From assembly GCF_013004595.1 (NCBI RefSeq), contig NZ_JABEMC010000002.1, forward strand, positions 124,001-188,000: 64,000 bases of DNA. Reading direction: 5' to 3'. The position numbers were made by a program, and so were the translations under genes. Position 1 is the first letter of the stretch. Every line of letters begins with the position of its first letter. The notes under the pieces are model-generated. The model did no database searches. It saw only the letters and a program-made list of their open reading frames with translations, and had not been told where the DNA came from. This document shows positions 8,373-16,713 of this stretch, piece by piece. Origin of the DNA: Brevibacterium luteolum. GTDB taxonomy: Bacteria > Actinomycetota > Actinomycetes > Actinomycetales > Brevibacteriaceae.

Positions 8373-9473
8373 ATGAGCATCCACGAACGCCACCAGGCAC
8401 ACGCACCAGCTCACGGTGCCGCTGCCGGCGTGCTCGGATCCGCCGGCACGTCCGCCGGGGCACCTGGATCCGCCGGGGCGCCTGCGGCGGCCGCGCCCGA
8501 GGCGGTGGCCGGCACACGTGCATCGTCGCGCCTGTTCTCGTGGCCGCTGCTCATCGGCGTGCTTCTCACCGCAGCGCTGGTCGCCTCCTCGCTGTTCATC
8601 GGCGTCTACGACATCTTCGGCGCTGAAGACGGCTCGGAGATGTTCGCCATCACCCGCGTCCCGCGCACCATCGCCTTGGTGCTCGCCGGAGCGGCGATGG
8701 CAATGTCCGGTCTCGTCATGCAGCTGCTGACGCAGAACCGGTTCGTCGAGCCGACGACGACCGGCACCACCGAATGGGCGGGCCTGGGTCTGCTGCTGGC
8801 CTTCATCGCCTTCCCCGGCGCTCCGCTCATCGTCACCATGAGTGTGGCGATCATCACCGCATTCATCGGCACCCTCATCTTCTTCGCCTTCCTGCGCCGG
8901 GTGACACTGAAGTCCTCGCTCATCGTGCCGATCATCGGGCTCATGCTCGGCGCCGTCGTCGGCGCGGTCTCGACCTTCCTGGCCCTGCAGAACGACCTGC
9001 TGCAGACCGTCGGCATCTGGTTCGCCGGCTCCTTCACCGCGGTGCTGCGCGGCCAGTACGAACCGCTGTGGTTCGTGCTCATCGTCGTCATCGCGGTATT
9101 CATCGTCGCCGACCGGTTCACCGTCGCCGGCCTCGGCCAGGAGATCGCCACGAACGTCGGCCTGAACTACAACCAGGTGCTGCTGCTGGGCACCGGGCTC
9201 ATCGCGATCGCCACCGGCATCGTCACCGTCGTCGTCGGCAACCTGCCGTTCATCGGTCTCATCGTGCCCAACATCGTCTCCCTGTTCCGCGGTGACGACC
9301 TGCGCTCGAACCTGCCGTGGGTGTGTCTGCTCGGCATTGCGATCGTCACCGTCTGCGACATCATCGGCCGCACGATCGTCGCCCCCTTCGAGATCCCCGT
9401 CTCGCTCATCCTCGCTGTCGTCGGTGCAGCGGTCTTCATCACCCTGCTGCTGCGGAGGCGCCGGAATGGCTGA
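8373..9473 (+). CDS. Iron-siderophore ABC importer permease 1 (FecCD family)
   Basis: Integral membrane subunit, 366 aa. It has a cytoplasmic N-terminal extension of about 50 residues rich in A, G, S and P. The FecCD core then begins at LFSWPLLIGVLLTAALVAS and contains the family's ITRVPRTIALVLAGAAMAMSGLVMQ segment and the ATPase-contacting GLGQEIATNVGLN loop. The last part, GNLPFIGLIVPNIV, is the conserved FecCD motif. The extension contains one copy of the dispersed 13-mer (8496-8508). It overlaps the next permease by 8 bases. Confidence 0.93.
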   Translation: MSIHERHQAHAPAHGAAAGVLGSAGTSAGAPGSAGAPAAAAPEAVAGTRASSRLFSWPLLIGVLLTAALVASSLFIGVYDIFGAEDGSEMFAITRVPRTIALVLAGAAMAMSGLVMQLLTQNRFVEPTTTGTTEWAGLGLLLAFIAFPGAPLIVTMSVAIITAFIGTLIFFAFLRRVTLKSSLIVPIIGLMLGAVVGAVSTFLALQNDLLQTVGIWFAGSFTAVLRGQYEPLWFVLIVVIAVFIVADRFTVAGLGQEIATNVGLNYNQVLLLGTGLIAIATGIVTVVVGNLPFIGLIVPNIVSLFRGDDLRSNLPWVCLLGIAIVTVCDIIGRTIVAPFEIPVSLILAVVGAAVFITLLLRRRRNG

Positions 9474-10701
9474 CCTGTACGAAGCGACCTACACCGACCC
9501 GGCCTCGCTGGCCCGCCAAGCCGGCCAGCTCGGCCCGTCCACCCTGCCCGACGTCAGCGGCGCCACCCCCGCCGCCGGCACCGCACAGGCCACCGCCGCC
9601 ACCGCCTCGGGCGCGGCAGACGAGACCGCCGCCACCGCCTCGGGCGCGGCAGCCCGGTCCACCACCGCACGCACCCACTCTCCGGCACCGGCGCCAGACA
9701 CCCGCCACCAGGGCGCCCTGCCGACGCGGGCCGCGCGGGTGCGCTACTTCGCGATCCTGGCCGGGATCGGCGCCTTCGCGCTGGCCGCCTGTTTCGCGCT
9801 GCTGGCCTGGGACAACCCGATGCCGGTCGGCTCGGAGGGGTTCTGGCTCATCGCGAATCTGCGTGCGACGAACATCACCGTCATCGTCATCGTCGCCTTC
9901 TGCCAGGCGATGGCGACCGTGGCCTTCCAGACGGTGACCCACAACCGAATCATCACGCCCTCGATCATGGGCTTCGAGTCGCTGTACACGCTCATCCACA
10001 CCTCGATGGTGTTCTTCTTCGGCACAGCCGGCATCGTCGCGGCCGGGTCGACGAGCATGTTCCTCACCACCGTCGGGATCATGGTCGTCTTCGCGGCCTT
10101 CCTCTACGGCTGGCTGCTCTCGGGCCGGTACGCGAACATGCAGATCATGCTGCTCATCGGCATCATCCTGGGTGCCGGCCTCGGCTCGCTGTCGACGTTC
10201 ATGCAGCGGCTCATGACCCCGGGTGAGTTCGATCTGCTCACCGCTCGGCTCATCGGCTCGATCTCCAACGCCGAGGCCAGCCATCTGTGGATCGCCGCCC
10301 CCATCGTCGCCGTCGCCGGTGGCGCACTCTGGCTGCTGGCACCCAAGCTCAACGTGCTCGCCCTCGGCCATGACACGGCCGTTAACCTCGGGCTCAACCA
10401 GCGGGCCTACAACATCATCGTGCTGCTGCTCGTCTCCGTGCTCATGGCGATCTCGACCGCCCTCATCGGGCCGATGACGTTCTTCGGGTTCCTCGTCGCG
10501 ATGCTGGCCTACCAGCTCGCCGACACTCACGACCACCGGTATGTGTTCCCGCTCGCCTGGATGACGGGTGTGGCGGTGCTGGCCGGGGCGTACTTCGCGC
10601 TCAAGCACCTGTTCTATGCCGAGGGCGCGGTCGGCATCATCATCGAGGTCGTCGGCGGTTCGTTCTTCCTGCTCTACGTCCTGCGAAAGGGCCGCCTGTG
10701 A
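9466..10701 (+). CDS. Iron-siderophore ABC importer permease 2 (FecCD family)
   Basis: Second FecCD permease, 411 aa from ATG 9466, the start that overlaps the first permease's stop. A non-homologous hydrophilic N-terminus of about 80 residues includes two copies of TATASGAA, both encoded by the dispersed 13-mer (9599-9611, 9632-9644). Roughly nine membrane helices follow, with family motifs around ALGHDTAVNLGLNQ and LIGPMTFFGFLVAMLAYQL. It probably heterodimerises with permease 1. The upstream in-frame extension to 9292 is rejected because it overlaps the first permease out of frame. Confidence 0.92.
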   Translation: MADLYEATYTDPASLARQAGQLGPSTLPDVSGATPAAGTAQATAATASGAADETAATASGAAARSTTARTHSPAPAPDTRHQGALPTRAARVRYFAILAGIGAFALAACFALLAWDNPMPVGSEGFWLIANLRATNITVIVIVAFCQAMATVAFQTVTHNRIITPSIMGFESLYTLIHTSMVFFFGTAGIVAAGSTSMFLTTVGIMVVFAAFLYGWLLSGRYANMQIMLLIGIILGAGLGSLSTFMQRLMTPGEFDLLTARLIGSISNAEASHLWIAAPIVAVAGGALWLLAPKLNVLALGHDTAVNLGLNQRAYNIIVLLLVSVLMAISTALIGPMTFFGFLVAMLAYQLADTHDHRYVFPLAWMTGVAVLAGAYFALKHLFYAEGAVGIIIEVVGGSFFLLYVLRKGRL

Positions 10702-11453
10702 TCACCCTCTCCGCTGTTCGCAAGAGCTACTCGGCCGAGGTCTCGATCGGCCCGGTCGACCTGCAGATCCCCGCCGGCGGCGTCACCGCCCTCGTCGGGC
10801 CCAACGGAGCCGGCAAGTCGACGCTGCTGACGATGATCGGCCGGCTCATGGGCATGGACGAGGGCGCGATCGAGATCGCCGGCTACGACGTCGCGACGAC
10901 GAAGTCGAAAGATCTGGCGAAGATCGTGTCGATCCTGCGGCAGGAGAACCACTTCGTCACCCGGCTCACCGTCCGCCAGCTTGTGGGCTTCGGCCGGTTC
11001 CCCTACTCGCAGGGCCGGCTGACCGCCGCCGATGATGCGATCATCACCCGCTCGATCGATTTCTTGGGCCTCGGGCCGCTGGAGGGCCGGTACCTCGATG
11101 AGCTCTCCGGCGGTCAGCGACAGCGCGCCTACGTCGCGATGGTGCTCGCCCAGGACACCGACTATGTGCTCCTCGACGAGCCGCTGAACAACCTCGACAT
11201 GCGCCATTCGGTGCAGATGATGCAGCACCTCGAGCGCGCCGCCGAGGAGCTCGGACGCACCGTCGTCATCGTGCTGCATGACATCAATTTCGCCGCCCAC
11301 TACGCCAAGCGGATCTGCGCGGTCAAGGACGGGCAGGTCTGCTACTTCGGCACCCCGGGCGAGATCATGCGCCCCGAGGTGCTCTCCGATGTCTTCGACA
11401 CCCCCGTCGACGTCATCGACGGCCCGCGCGGGCCGCTGGCCGTGTACTACTGA
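10698..11453 (+). CDS. Iron-siderophore ABC importer ATPase (FepC/FhuC type)
   Basis: Cytoplasmic ATPase of the iron importer, 251 aa. It has Walker A GPNGAGKST, Q-loop region ILRQENHFVTRLTVRQLVGFGRFPYSQGR typical of siderophore transporters, signature LSGGQRQRA, Walker B YVLLDEP and the switch histidine in VIVLHDINFAAHY. The GTG start at 10698 overlaps the permease stop as GTGA. Its 3' end overlaps by 41 bases the end of a convergent membrane-protein gene. Confidence 0.95.
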   Translation: MITLSAVRKSYSAEVSIGPVDLQIPAGGVTALVGPNGAGKSTLLTMIGRLMGMDEGAIEIAGYDVATTKSKDLAKIVSILRQENHFVTRLTVRQLVGFGRFPYSQGRLTAADDAIITRSIDFLGLGPLEGRYLDELSGGQRQRAYVAMVLAQDTDYVLLDEPLNNLDMRHSVQMMQHLERAAEELGRTVVIVLHDINFAAHYAKRICAVKDGQVCYFGTPGEIMRPEVLSDVFDTPVDVIDGPRGPLAVYY

Positions 11454-12438
11454 ACCGGGCCCGAGGCGGTGGTTGCGGCAGCGCCGGATGCGGCACTCGC
11501 AGCACCGCCGAGAGCACCCACCACGTCACAAGCCCGAGGGCACACGCCGCCAGGCTCAACGGCAGCATGAATACCGAGACGTCGAACAGCCTGCCGGCGA
11601 CGACACCCGGGACAGCGAACACCAGCATCGACAGCAGCGCCGCCAGACCCGGCTGGGCGGTCGCCGGCTTGAGCGTCCACAGCAGGATGGCCGCGAGGAT
11701 CCCCGGCAGCGCGATGGCGAACAGGCACATCATCACCGTCTTCGTCTCCGTCATGTCAGCGGCCAGGAGCGAACCTGCGCACACCACGCTGTAGGCGAGC
11801 GCGCCGATGAGCATGCTCGTGCCGAGCAGCCGCACGGACGCCGCACTGTCAGCCCCGGCCTGGTCGTCATCACGGGGGCCGTCTGCGCTGACTGCCTCGA
11901 TGCTGCTGGTGTCGGAACCTGCCGTCACTTCGGGCTCATCATCGTCACCGGCTGCAGGCTCCGCGGTGCGGTTGATGTGCCGGCCGGAGAGGAACGCCCG
12001 GATCGCGAGGCCGAGCACCCAGAGCGCGAAGGCGATGAGCAGCGGGGGCAGACCAAAGACGAGCGGATAGTAGTAGTTGCCCAGGCCAGCCAGGGTGAAG
12101 CCCCCTGACCAGAGCGGGCTCTCCAACACGAGCATGGCCGTCCAGATGACCGCATAGACGGTGATGACAGCCGCTGCGATCCACTCCCACTCGGTGCGCC
12201 GAGACAGCAGCGCCACTGCGCCCGCTGCCAAGAGCGAGGGCAGCAGCTCGAAGATGAGGCTGCTGATGAGCGCGGCCGCCTCCGGCAGGCCGCTGCGAAA
12301 GATGGCCTCGATGAGCGACAGAGCAGCGAAGACCACCCCGGCGGCTGCCAGAGCGGCAACGAGCAGCGTGTGGGATCGCGCCCGGAGACCGGCGGCGCGC
12401 ACAACAGGTGGCGGTGTCTGCTGGCGGGAAGATGACAT
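11413..12438 (-). CDS. Polytopic membrane protein of unknown function
   Basis: I do not recognise this protein. It has 341 aa and about eight predicted membrane helices, in two blocks separated by an acidic loop (AAGDDDEPEVTAGSDT to RDDDQAGADS). A short basic, proline-rich tail ends it. The tail is encoded partly within the 41-base overlap with the convergent iron ATPase gene and includes the dispersed 13-mer (11460-11472), here read as PPRA, so the natural C-terminus may be recent. No neighbour suggests a role. Confidence 0.75.
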   Translation of the reverse strand: MSSSRQQTPPPVVRAAGLRARSHTLLVAALAAAGVVFAALSLIEAIFRSGLPEAAALISSLIFELLPSLLAAGAVALLSRRTEWEWIAAAVITVYAVIWTAMLVLESPLWSGGFTLAGLGNYYYPLVFGLPPLLIAFALWVLGLAIRAFLSGRHINRTAEPAAGDDDEPEVTAGSDTSSIEAVSADGPRDDDQAGADSAASVRLLGTSMLIGALAYSVVCAGSLLAADMTETKTVMMCLFAIALPGILAAILLWTLKPATAQPGLAALLSMLVFAVPGVVAGRLFDVSVFMLPLSLAACALGLVTWWVLSAVLRVPHPALPQPPPRARFSSTRPAARAGRR

Positions 12439-12502
12439 ACTCTCAGCGTCTCATGCCATCCAGACACCGCCTCGACAGCGGTGAGAGGCGAGCACGGGCA
12501 TC

Positions 12503-13357
12503 TCAGCCAGCGGCGCGGCCGTCGGCACCAGGCTGCCGGCGACTGCGGGCGGCTGCGACGGCGAGGAAGATGCGGTGGCCGGTGATGACGACGGTGATCC
12601 AGGCGATCGCGACGAGCCAGGCGGTGAGCACATCGGTCGTCCAGTGCTGGCCGAGATAGATGCGGCTGAGCCCCATGCAGGCGGCGAAGGCCAGGCAGCC
12701 GAGGACGATGAGGATCTTCAGCCACCACTGGCGGATGAGGATGAGCACCAGGTAGGCGATCATGCCGTACAGCGCCAGGGAGTTGAGCGAGTGGCCGCTG
12801 GGAAAGGAGAACCCGCCTTCATACGGCGGAACCGCATCGGCATGCGCTGGGCGCGGACGGCCGATGAGGTTCTTGCCGAGCACCGTGAACGCGACCGAGC
12901 CCAGGGCGGTGATGAGCATGAGCAGCAGCGGTGTGCGGCGCCGGTAGACGATCGTGAGGATGCCGGTGATGATGAGCGCGATGACGGTCATCCCGACGAT
13001 GTCGCCGAGGTTGGTGAAGACGGTGACCGCGCGGTTGAGTGCCGGTGTGCGCAGCTCCTGCATCCAGTGCAGGATCGGCCGGTCGAGGGCGGTGATGCCG
13101 TCACGCGGGTTGTCGAGGCTTTCGTAGATCTCCTCGGCGATGGCCACGCAGCCGAGCATGATGCCCAGGCCGATGCTGGTGAAGAGGATGAGCGCGGTGT
13201 AGGGGCCGAACCAGCGGCCGAGGACCTGGCCGATCTTCCCGAGCAGCTTCCAGCCCGGCAGCAGGCGTTCATGGCGCTGCACGAATTCGGGCGCCTCGCG
13301 GATGAGCGGGTCGTCGGAACCACGCAGCCGATCGGTGCTCGTGTACTTGTCAATCAC
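12503..13357 (-). CDS. PAP2-family phosphatase (membrane)
   Basis: Membrane lipid phosphatase of the type-2 phosphatidic acid phosphatase superfamily. All three catalytic motifs are present: KNLIGRPRP, PSGHSLNS with the catalytic-site histidine, and SRIYLGQHWTTD with the nucleophilic histidine. About six membrane helices surround them. I take GTG 13357 (284 aa), because the longer frame to 13501 adds a non-conserved segment that would invade the divergent promoter region. The start remains uncertain. Likely substrates are undecaprenyl pyrophosphate or phosphatidate-type lipids, as is general for the family. Confidence 0.87.
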   Translation of the reverse strand: MIDKYTSTDRLRGSDDPLIREAPEFVQRHERLLPGWKLLGKIGQVLGRWFGPYTALILFTSIGLGIMLGCVAIAEEIYESLDNPRDGITALDRPILHWMQELRTPALNRAVTVFTNLGDIVGMTVIALIITGILTIVYRRRTPLLLMLITALGSVAFTVLGKNLIGRPRPAHADAVPPYEGGFSFPSGHSLNSLALYGMIAYLVLILIRQWWLKILIVLGCLAFAACMGLSRIYLGQHWTTDVLTAWLVAIAWITVVITGHRIFLAVAAARSRRQPGADGRAAG

Positions 13358-13588
13358 CGTTCCATTCTTGCCGATTGCGGCTGCAGACCGCCGGTGCCCC
13401 GCCGCAAGGAGCCCTGCCGGTTGAAAGTCTGAGGAAGCGCTAAGAAACAAGGACTGTTGTCGAAGTGAGCGAGGTGTTAGCGTGAACTCATCCGATGTCA
13501 CTCCGGATACAGCACTTCAGTGCTGACAGGCACCACCCGTTGGGGAAGGGTTCCTCGACGGTGAAACGTCGCACCATAGGAGTTCAGC

Positions 13589-14581
13589 ATGGAAAACATC
13601 GACATCGACCGACTTCGCGGATCCGATCTCTACGATCAGACCGGAAGCAAAATCGGCAGCATCGGGGAGGTCTACCTCGATGACCAGACCAATGAACCAG
13701 CATTCCTGACCGTCAACACCGGTCTCTTCGGCATGAACGAGACTTTCGTTCCGTACCAGAGCGTCTCGCGTGACGGCGACAACCTCGTCGCTCCGTTCGA
13801 GAAGTCCTTCGTCAAGGACGCACCGAACATCGCCGCTGACGGCAGCCTGACGCCGGAGGAAGAGGAAGAGATCTTCCGCTACTACCAGCTCGATTCCGGC
13901 ACCGGCCGTGACCGCGACCGCGATGGCGTGCGCGACCACGACCGCCACGGCAAGCATGATGCCGACCGCGACGGCGTCCGTGACGCCGGTGTGGCCGGCG
14001 CTGCCGGTGGAGTCGCCGGTGCAGCCGGACACGACCGCGACCATGATCGCCACGGCAAGCACGATCTCGATCGTGACGGCGTGCGCGACCACGACCGTGC
14101 TGCTGCTGGTGACCAGCAGCAGGTCGTCGCCCATGAGGAGCGCCTCAACGTCGGCAAGGAGCAGGTCGAGACCGGCAAGGTGCGCCTGCGCAAGCACGTC
14201 GTCACCGAGAACCAGCAGGTTGAGGTTCCGGTGCAGCGCGAGGAGCTCGTCGTCGAGCGCGAGTCGATCGACCCGAACTCCCCCGAAGCCCGCAAGGGCG
14301 GCGGAATCGACGCCGATCGCGGTGCTGTCGATGAGACGGTGACGTTGCGCGAGGAGCGCCCGGTTGTCGACAAGGAGACCGTGGCAACGGAGAAGGTCAA
14401 CGTCGGCAAGCGCGTCGTCGAGGACAAGGAGACCGTCGGCGGTGAGGTCCGCAAGGAGCAGATCGACATTGACGGCGCTGAAGGCCGCGATGCTGCCGGA
14501 CGCGGCGTCGATGGACGCGGCGTGGACGGACGCGGGGTTGACGGCCCGGGTCCCGACGCGGACGGACGCCCGCTGCGCTGA
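13589..14581 (+). CDS. PRC-barrel / DUF2382 (YsnF-like) stress protein with acidic aspartate repeats
   Basis: Predicted cytoplasmic protein, 330 aa. Residues ~1-80 form a PRC-barrel domain (GSDLYDQTGSKIGSIGEVYL). Residues ~107-172 contain three copies of a DRDGVRD unit with HDRHGKHD spacers, resembling calcium-binding thrombospondin type-3 or dockerin-like DxDxDG loops. Residues ~180-296 are a DUF2382 domain rich in E, V and K (EERLNVGKEQVETGKVRLRK). The tail repeats GRGVDG three times. PRC-DUF2382 proteins are usual stress or desiccation-associated proteins of actinobacteria, and the charged repeat between the two domains is the odd part. It is divergent from the PAP2 gene. Confidence 0.88.
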   Translation: MENIDIDRLRGSDLYDQTGSKIGSIGEVYLDDQTNEPAFLTVNTGLFGMNETFVPYQSVSRDGDNLVAPFEKSFVKDAPNIAADGSLTPEEEEEIFRYYQLDSGTGRDRDRDGVRDHDRHGKHDADRDGVRDAGVAGAAGGVAGAAGHDRDHDRHGKHDLDRDGVRDHDRAAAGDQQQVVAHEERLNVGKEQVETGKVRLRKHVVTENQQVEVPVQREELVVERESIDPNSPEARKGGGIDADRGAVDETVTLREERPVVDKETVATEKVNVGKRVVEDKETVGGEVRKEQIDIDGAEGRDAAGRGVDGRGVDGRGVDGPGPDADGRPLR

Positions 14582-14660
14582 GCTGTACCTGCTGAGCTTC
14601 AGCACCACCCCGGCCGCCCGGCCGGCTGAGCAGTCAGCGATCGGGTGAGCGATCAGAACA

Positions 14661-14712
14661 CGGCACCCTGCCAGGTGACGGTGCACCTGCATCGGATCCC
14701 GGCAGGGTGCCG
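14661..14712. terminator. Terminator-like hairpin after the PRC-barrel gene
   Basis: Perfect 12-bp arms CGGCACCCTGCC and GGCAGGGTGCCG enclose 28 bases that themselves contain a weaker AGGTG/CACCT pairing. It lies between convergent genes, so it may serve both. Confidence 0.65.
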
Positions 14713-14783
14713 CTGTCATGTGCGCACACTGTCACGTCCGCGACATCAAACCGGCCGCCCCGCCCAGGCGTGCGGGTAGGCCA

Positions 14784-14829
14784 CCGGCCACCGCCTCGGG
14801 AACGGTCCGTGCCCGAGGCGGTGGGCCGG
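14784..14829. terminator. Hairpin formed by two inverted copies of the dispersed 13-mer
   Basis: CCACCGCCTCGGG at 14788-14800 and its inverse at 14812-14824 give a perfect 13-bp stem with an 11-base loop. Flanking CCGG/CCGG pairing extends the stem with one bulge. It lies 8 bases past the CoA-transferase stop and would terminate that gene. The inverted pairing of a dispersed repeat as a terminator recalls uptake-sequence pairs in Neisseria and Haemophilus (analogy only). Confidence 0.7.
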
Positions 14830-14837
14830 TGAGCGTG

Positions 14838-16049
14838 TTACTGAGAGTCTGCCTGCCGGTCGGCTGGATGCTGCAGCCAGGCGCGGATCGCCTCGGAGTC
14901 GGCGCCGAGGGCCGGCGGGGCGAGGTCGTAGCTGACCGGGGTGGCCGAAAGCGTGATCGGGTTCTTCACCGTCGGGATGACGCGGTCGCCGGAGCCGGCG
15001 TTGACGACGGGTTCGAGACCGAGCTCGGCGGCGAGCTGGACGCCCTGTTCGATCGTGTTGATCGGCGCGCACGGCAGACCCGCGTCACTGAGCAGCGTGA
15101 ACCATTCCTGCGCGGACTTCGCTGACAGCGCTTCGATGAGAAGCGGCTCGAGCTCACGCCGGTTGTGGTTGCGGTCAGCGTTGTGGGCAAACCGCGGGTC
15201 GTCGAGCAGCTCGCGGCGGTCGATGACGGTGCACAGGATCTCGAACTGCCGGTTGTTGCCGACGGCGACGATGAGCTCACCATCGCCGGTGGGCATCGGC
15301 TGGTACGGGTACAGGCTCGGGTGCTCGTTGCCCATGCGGTGCGGCACGACACCGCCGGCGACATAGGCGCTCGTCTGGTTCGCCAGGCCCGAGAGGGCTG
15401 AGGACAGCAGGTTCGTGTCGACCTTCTGACCCTCCCCGGTCTGGCTGCGATGCCGCAGCGCGGCGAGGATGCCGATAGTGGTGTGCAGGCCGGTGATGAC
15501 GTCGAAGATCGCGACGCCGGCCCGGTACGGTTTGCCGTCGGCTTCGCCGGTGAGGCTCATGAAGCCCGAGAGTCCCTGGACGAGGAGGTCGTAGCCGGGC
15601 TGCGGGTTCTGCGGGCCGAAGCCGGTGACCGAGGCGTAGATGACCGCCGGGTTGGTCTGCACGACGGTGTCGTAGTCGAGTCCGTACTTCGCAAGTCCGC
15701 CGGGTTTGAAGTTCTCGACGAGCACATCGGCGCGGCGGGCGAGTTCGTGGGCGAGCGCGAGATCGTCGGGGTCCTTGAAGTCGAGGACGACGTCGAACTT
15801 GTTGCGGTTGGCCGACAGGTAGTAGGTGGCGTCGTCTTCGCGGATCGGCGGCTTCCAGGCACGGGTGTCGTCGCCGCCGGGGCTTTCGACCTTGATGACG
15901 GTCGCGCCGAGGTCGGCGAGCATCATGGTGGCGTAGGGGCCTGCGAGCACGCGGGAGAAGTCGGCGACGACGATGCCGGCCAGCGGCCCGGTGCCGGTGC
16001 GCGTCAGCGCCTGGTCAATGCTGCGGTTGTCCTCATGCGGTGCGCTCAT
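14838..16049 (-). CDS. Family III CoA-transferase (CaiB/BaiF type)
   Basis: Moves CoA between carboxylic acids through an aspartyl-CoA intermediate. It has 403 aa, the normal length. The N-terminus contains LAGIVVADFSRVLAGPYATM and LGATVIKVESPGGDDTR, diagnostic of the CaiB/BaiF fold. The nucleophilic aspartate is D154 in PQPGYDLLVQGLSG. The later segment PYRAGVAIFDVITGLHTTIGILAAL is also typical. It is monocistronic, and its substrate (formyl-, carnitinyl-, succinyl- or mesaconyl-type) cannot be decided. The divergent neighbours (small membrane protein, thiolase, etf) fit acyl-CoA metabolism loosely. Confidence 0.92.
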   Translation of the reverse strand: MSAPHEDNRSIDQALTRTGTGPLAGIVVADFSRVLAGPYATMMLADLGATVIKVESPGGDDTRAWKPPIREDDATYYLSANRNKFDVVLDFKDPDDLALAHELARRADVLVENFKPGGLAKYGLDYDTVVQTNPAVIYASVTGFGPQNPQPGYDLLVQGLSGFMSLTGEADGKPYRAGVAIFDVITGLHTTIGILAALRHRSQTGEGQKVDTNLLSSALSGLANQTSAYVAGGVVPHRMGNEHPSLYPYQPMPTGDGELIVAVGNNRQFEILCTVIDRRELLDDPRFAHNADRNHNRRELEPLLIEALSAKSAQEWFTLLSDAGLPCAPINTIEQGVQLAAELGLEPVVNAGSGDRVIPTVKNPITLSATPVSYDLAPPALGADSEAIRAWLQHPADRQADSQ

Positions 16050-16215
16050 GCCCCTCGCCCTCCTGCCGCGGCTGCTGTGCGTCCGCGGCCCTCGCCGTGC
16101 TGTTGCTCACAGCCACGGTAGCAAGTCTGTGCTGGCGCCCGGCAGGCGGTTCACGGCCCAGGCTGTTAGCCTGCCAAGCACACCCCGCCTGCCTGATCGG
16201 AAGCGAGCGACCCGC

Positions 16216-16641
16216 ATGCCCTCTGCCGTCCAGCCGTCGAAGCTCATGACGGTGCTGCTCAGCGTCTGCATCGCCGCCGCGTGCGGGGCCGGCGCCGAGG
16301 TGGTCAAACGCCTATTGCGCGGCGACGACGTTACTGCTTCCTGGTGGCTGTGGCTGGCCGGCGCTGCTGTGGCGGCGGTCGTCGTGGCGGTTGTGTTCCG
16401 GTCCCGAGGTGACAGGTTGGCGGCCCTGCCGTTCATCGGCAGTCAGAGTCTGGGTTTCGGCCTCGTGTGTCTCATCGTCATCGGCTATGGGCTGCCCGGC
16501 ATGACCGTGGCCGGATTCGATCCGCTCGATGCAGCCCTCACCGGCATCCTCGCCGTCATCCTCGGGCTGCTCGTGCTGTTCCTGCTCAAGCGCTGGTTCT
16601 ACACTCCCCCGGACACGGCCGAGGGCGGCGAGACCGACTGA
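16216..16641 (+). CDS. Small four-helix membrane protein, unknown
   Basis: Unrecognised 141-aa protein with about four hydrophobic segments (LMTVLLSVCIAAACGAG, WLWLAGAAVAAVVVAVVF, a QSLGFGLVCLIVIGYGL region, LTGILAVILGLLVLFLLKRW). The hydrophilic C-terminus is short and acidic. The start is ATG 16216, where the hydrophobic pattern begins; the frame farther upstream overlaps the divergent CoA-transferase. A one-mismatch copy of the dispersed 13-mer (16647-16659) follows the stop. Confidence 0.65.
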   Translation: MPSAVQPSKLMTVLLSVCIAAACGAGAEVVKRLLRGDDVTASWWLWLAGAAVAAVVVAVVFRSRGDRLAALPFIGSQSLGFGLVCLIVIGYGLPGMTVAGFDPLDAALTGILAVILGLLVLFLLKRWFYTPPDTAEGGETD

Positions 16642-16713
16642 GGCATCAACCGCCTCGGGCCGGTGTCCGCGGCGGGGACTACTATGAGCCATGTCACCGT
16701 CGAAGGAGAACCT

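Noticed and set aside
12503..13501. Longer GTG start at 13501 for the PAP2 gene
   Set aside because: It adds about 48 non-conserved residues and enters the divergent promoter region; GTG 13357 is preferred, though not proven.
13517..14719. 400-codon frame antisense to the PRC-barrel gene
   Set aside because: The repeats on the opposite strand are just the complement of the charged DRDGVRD units; no start signal.
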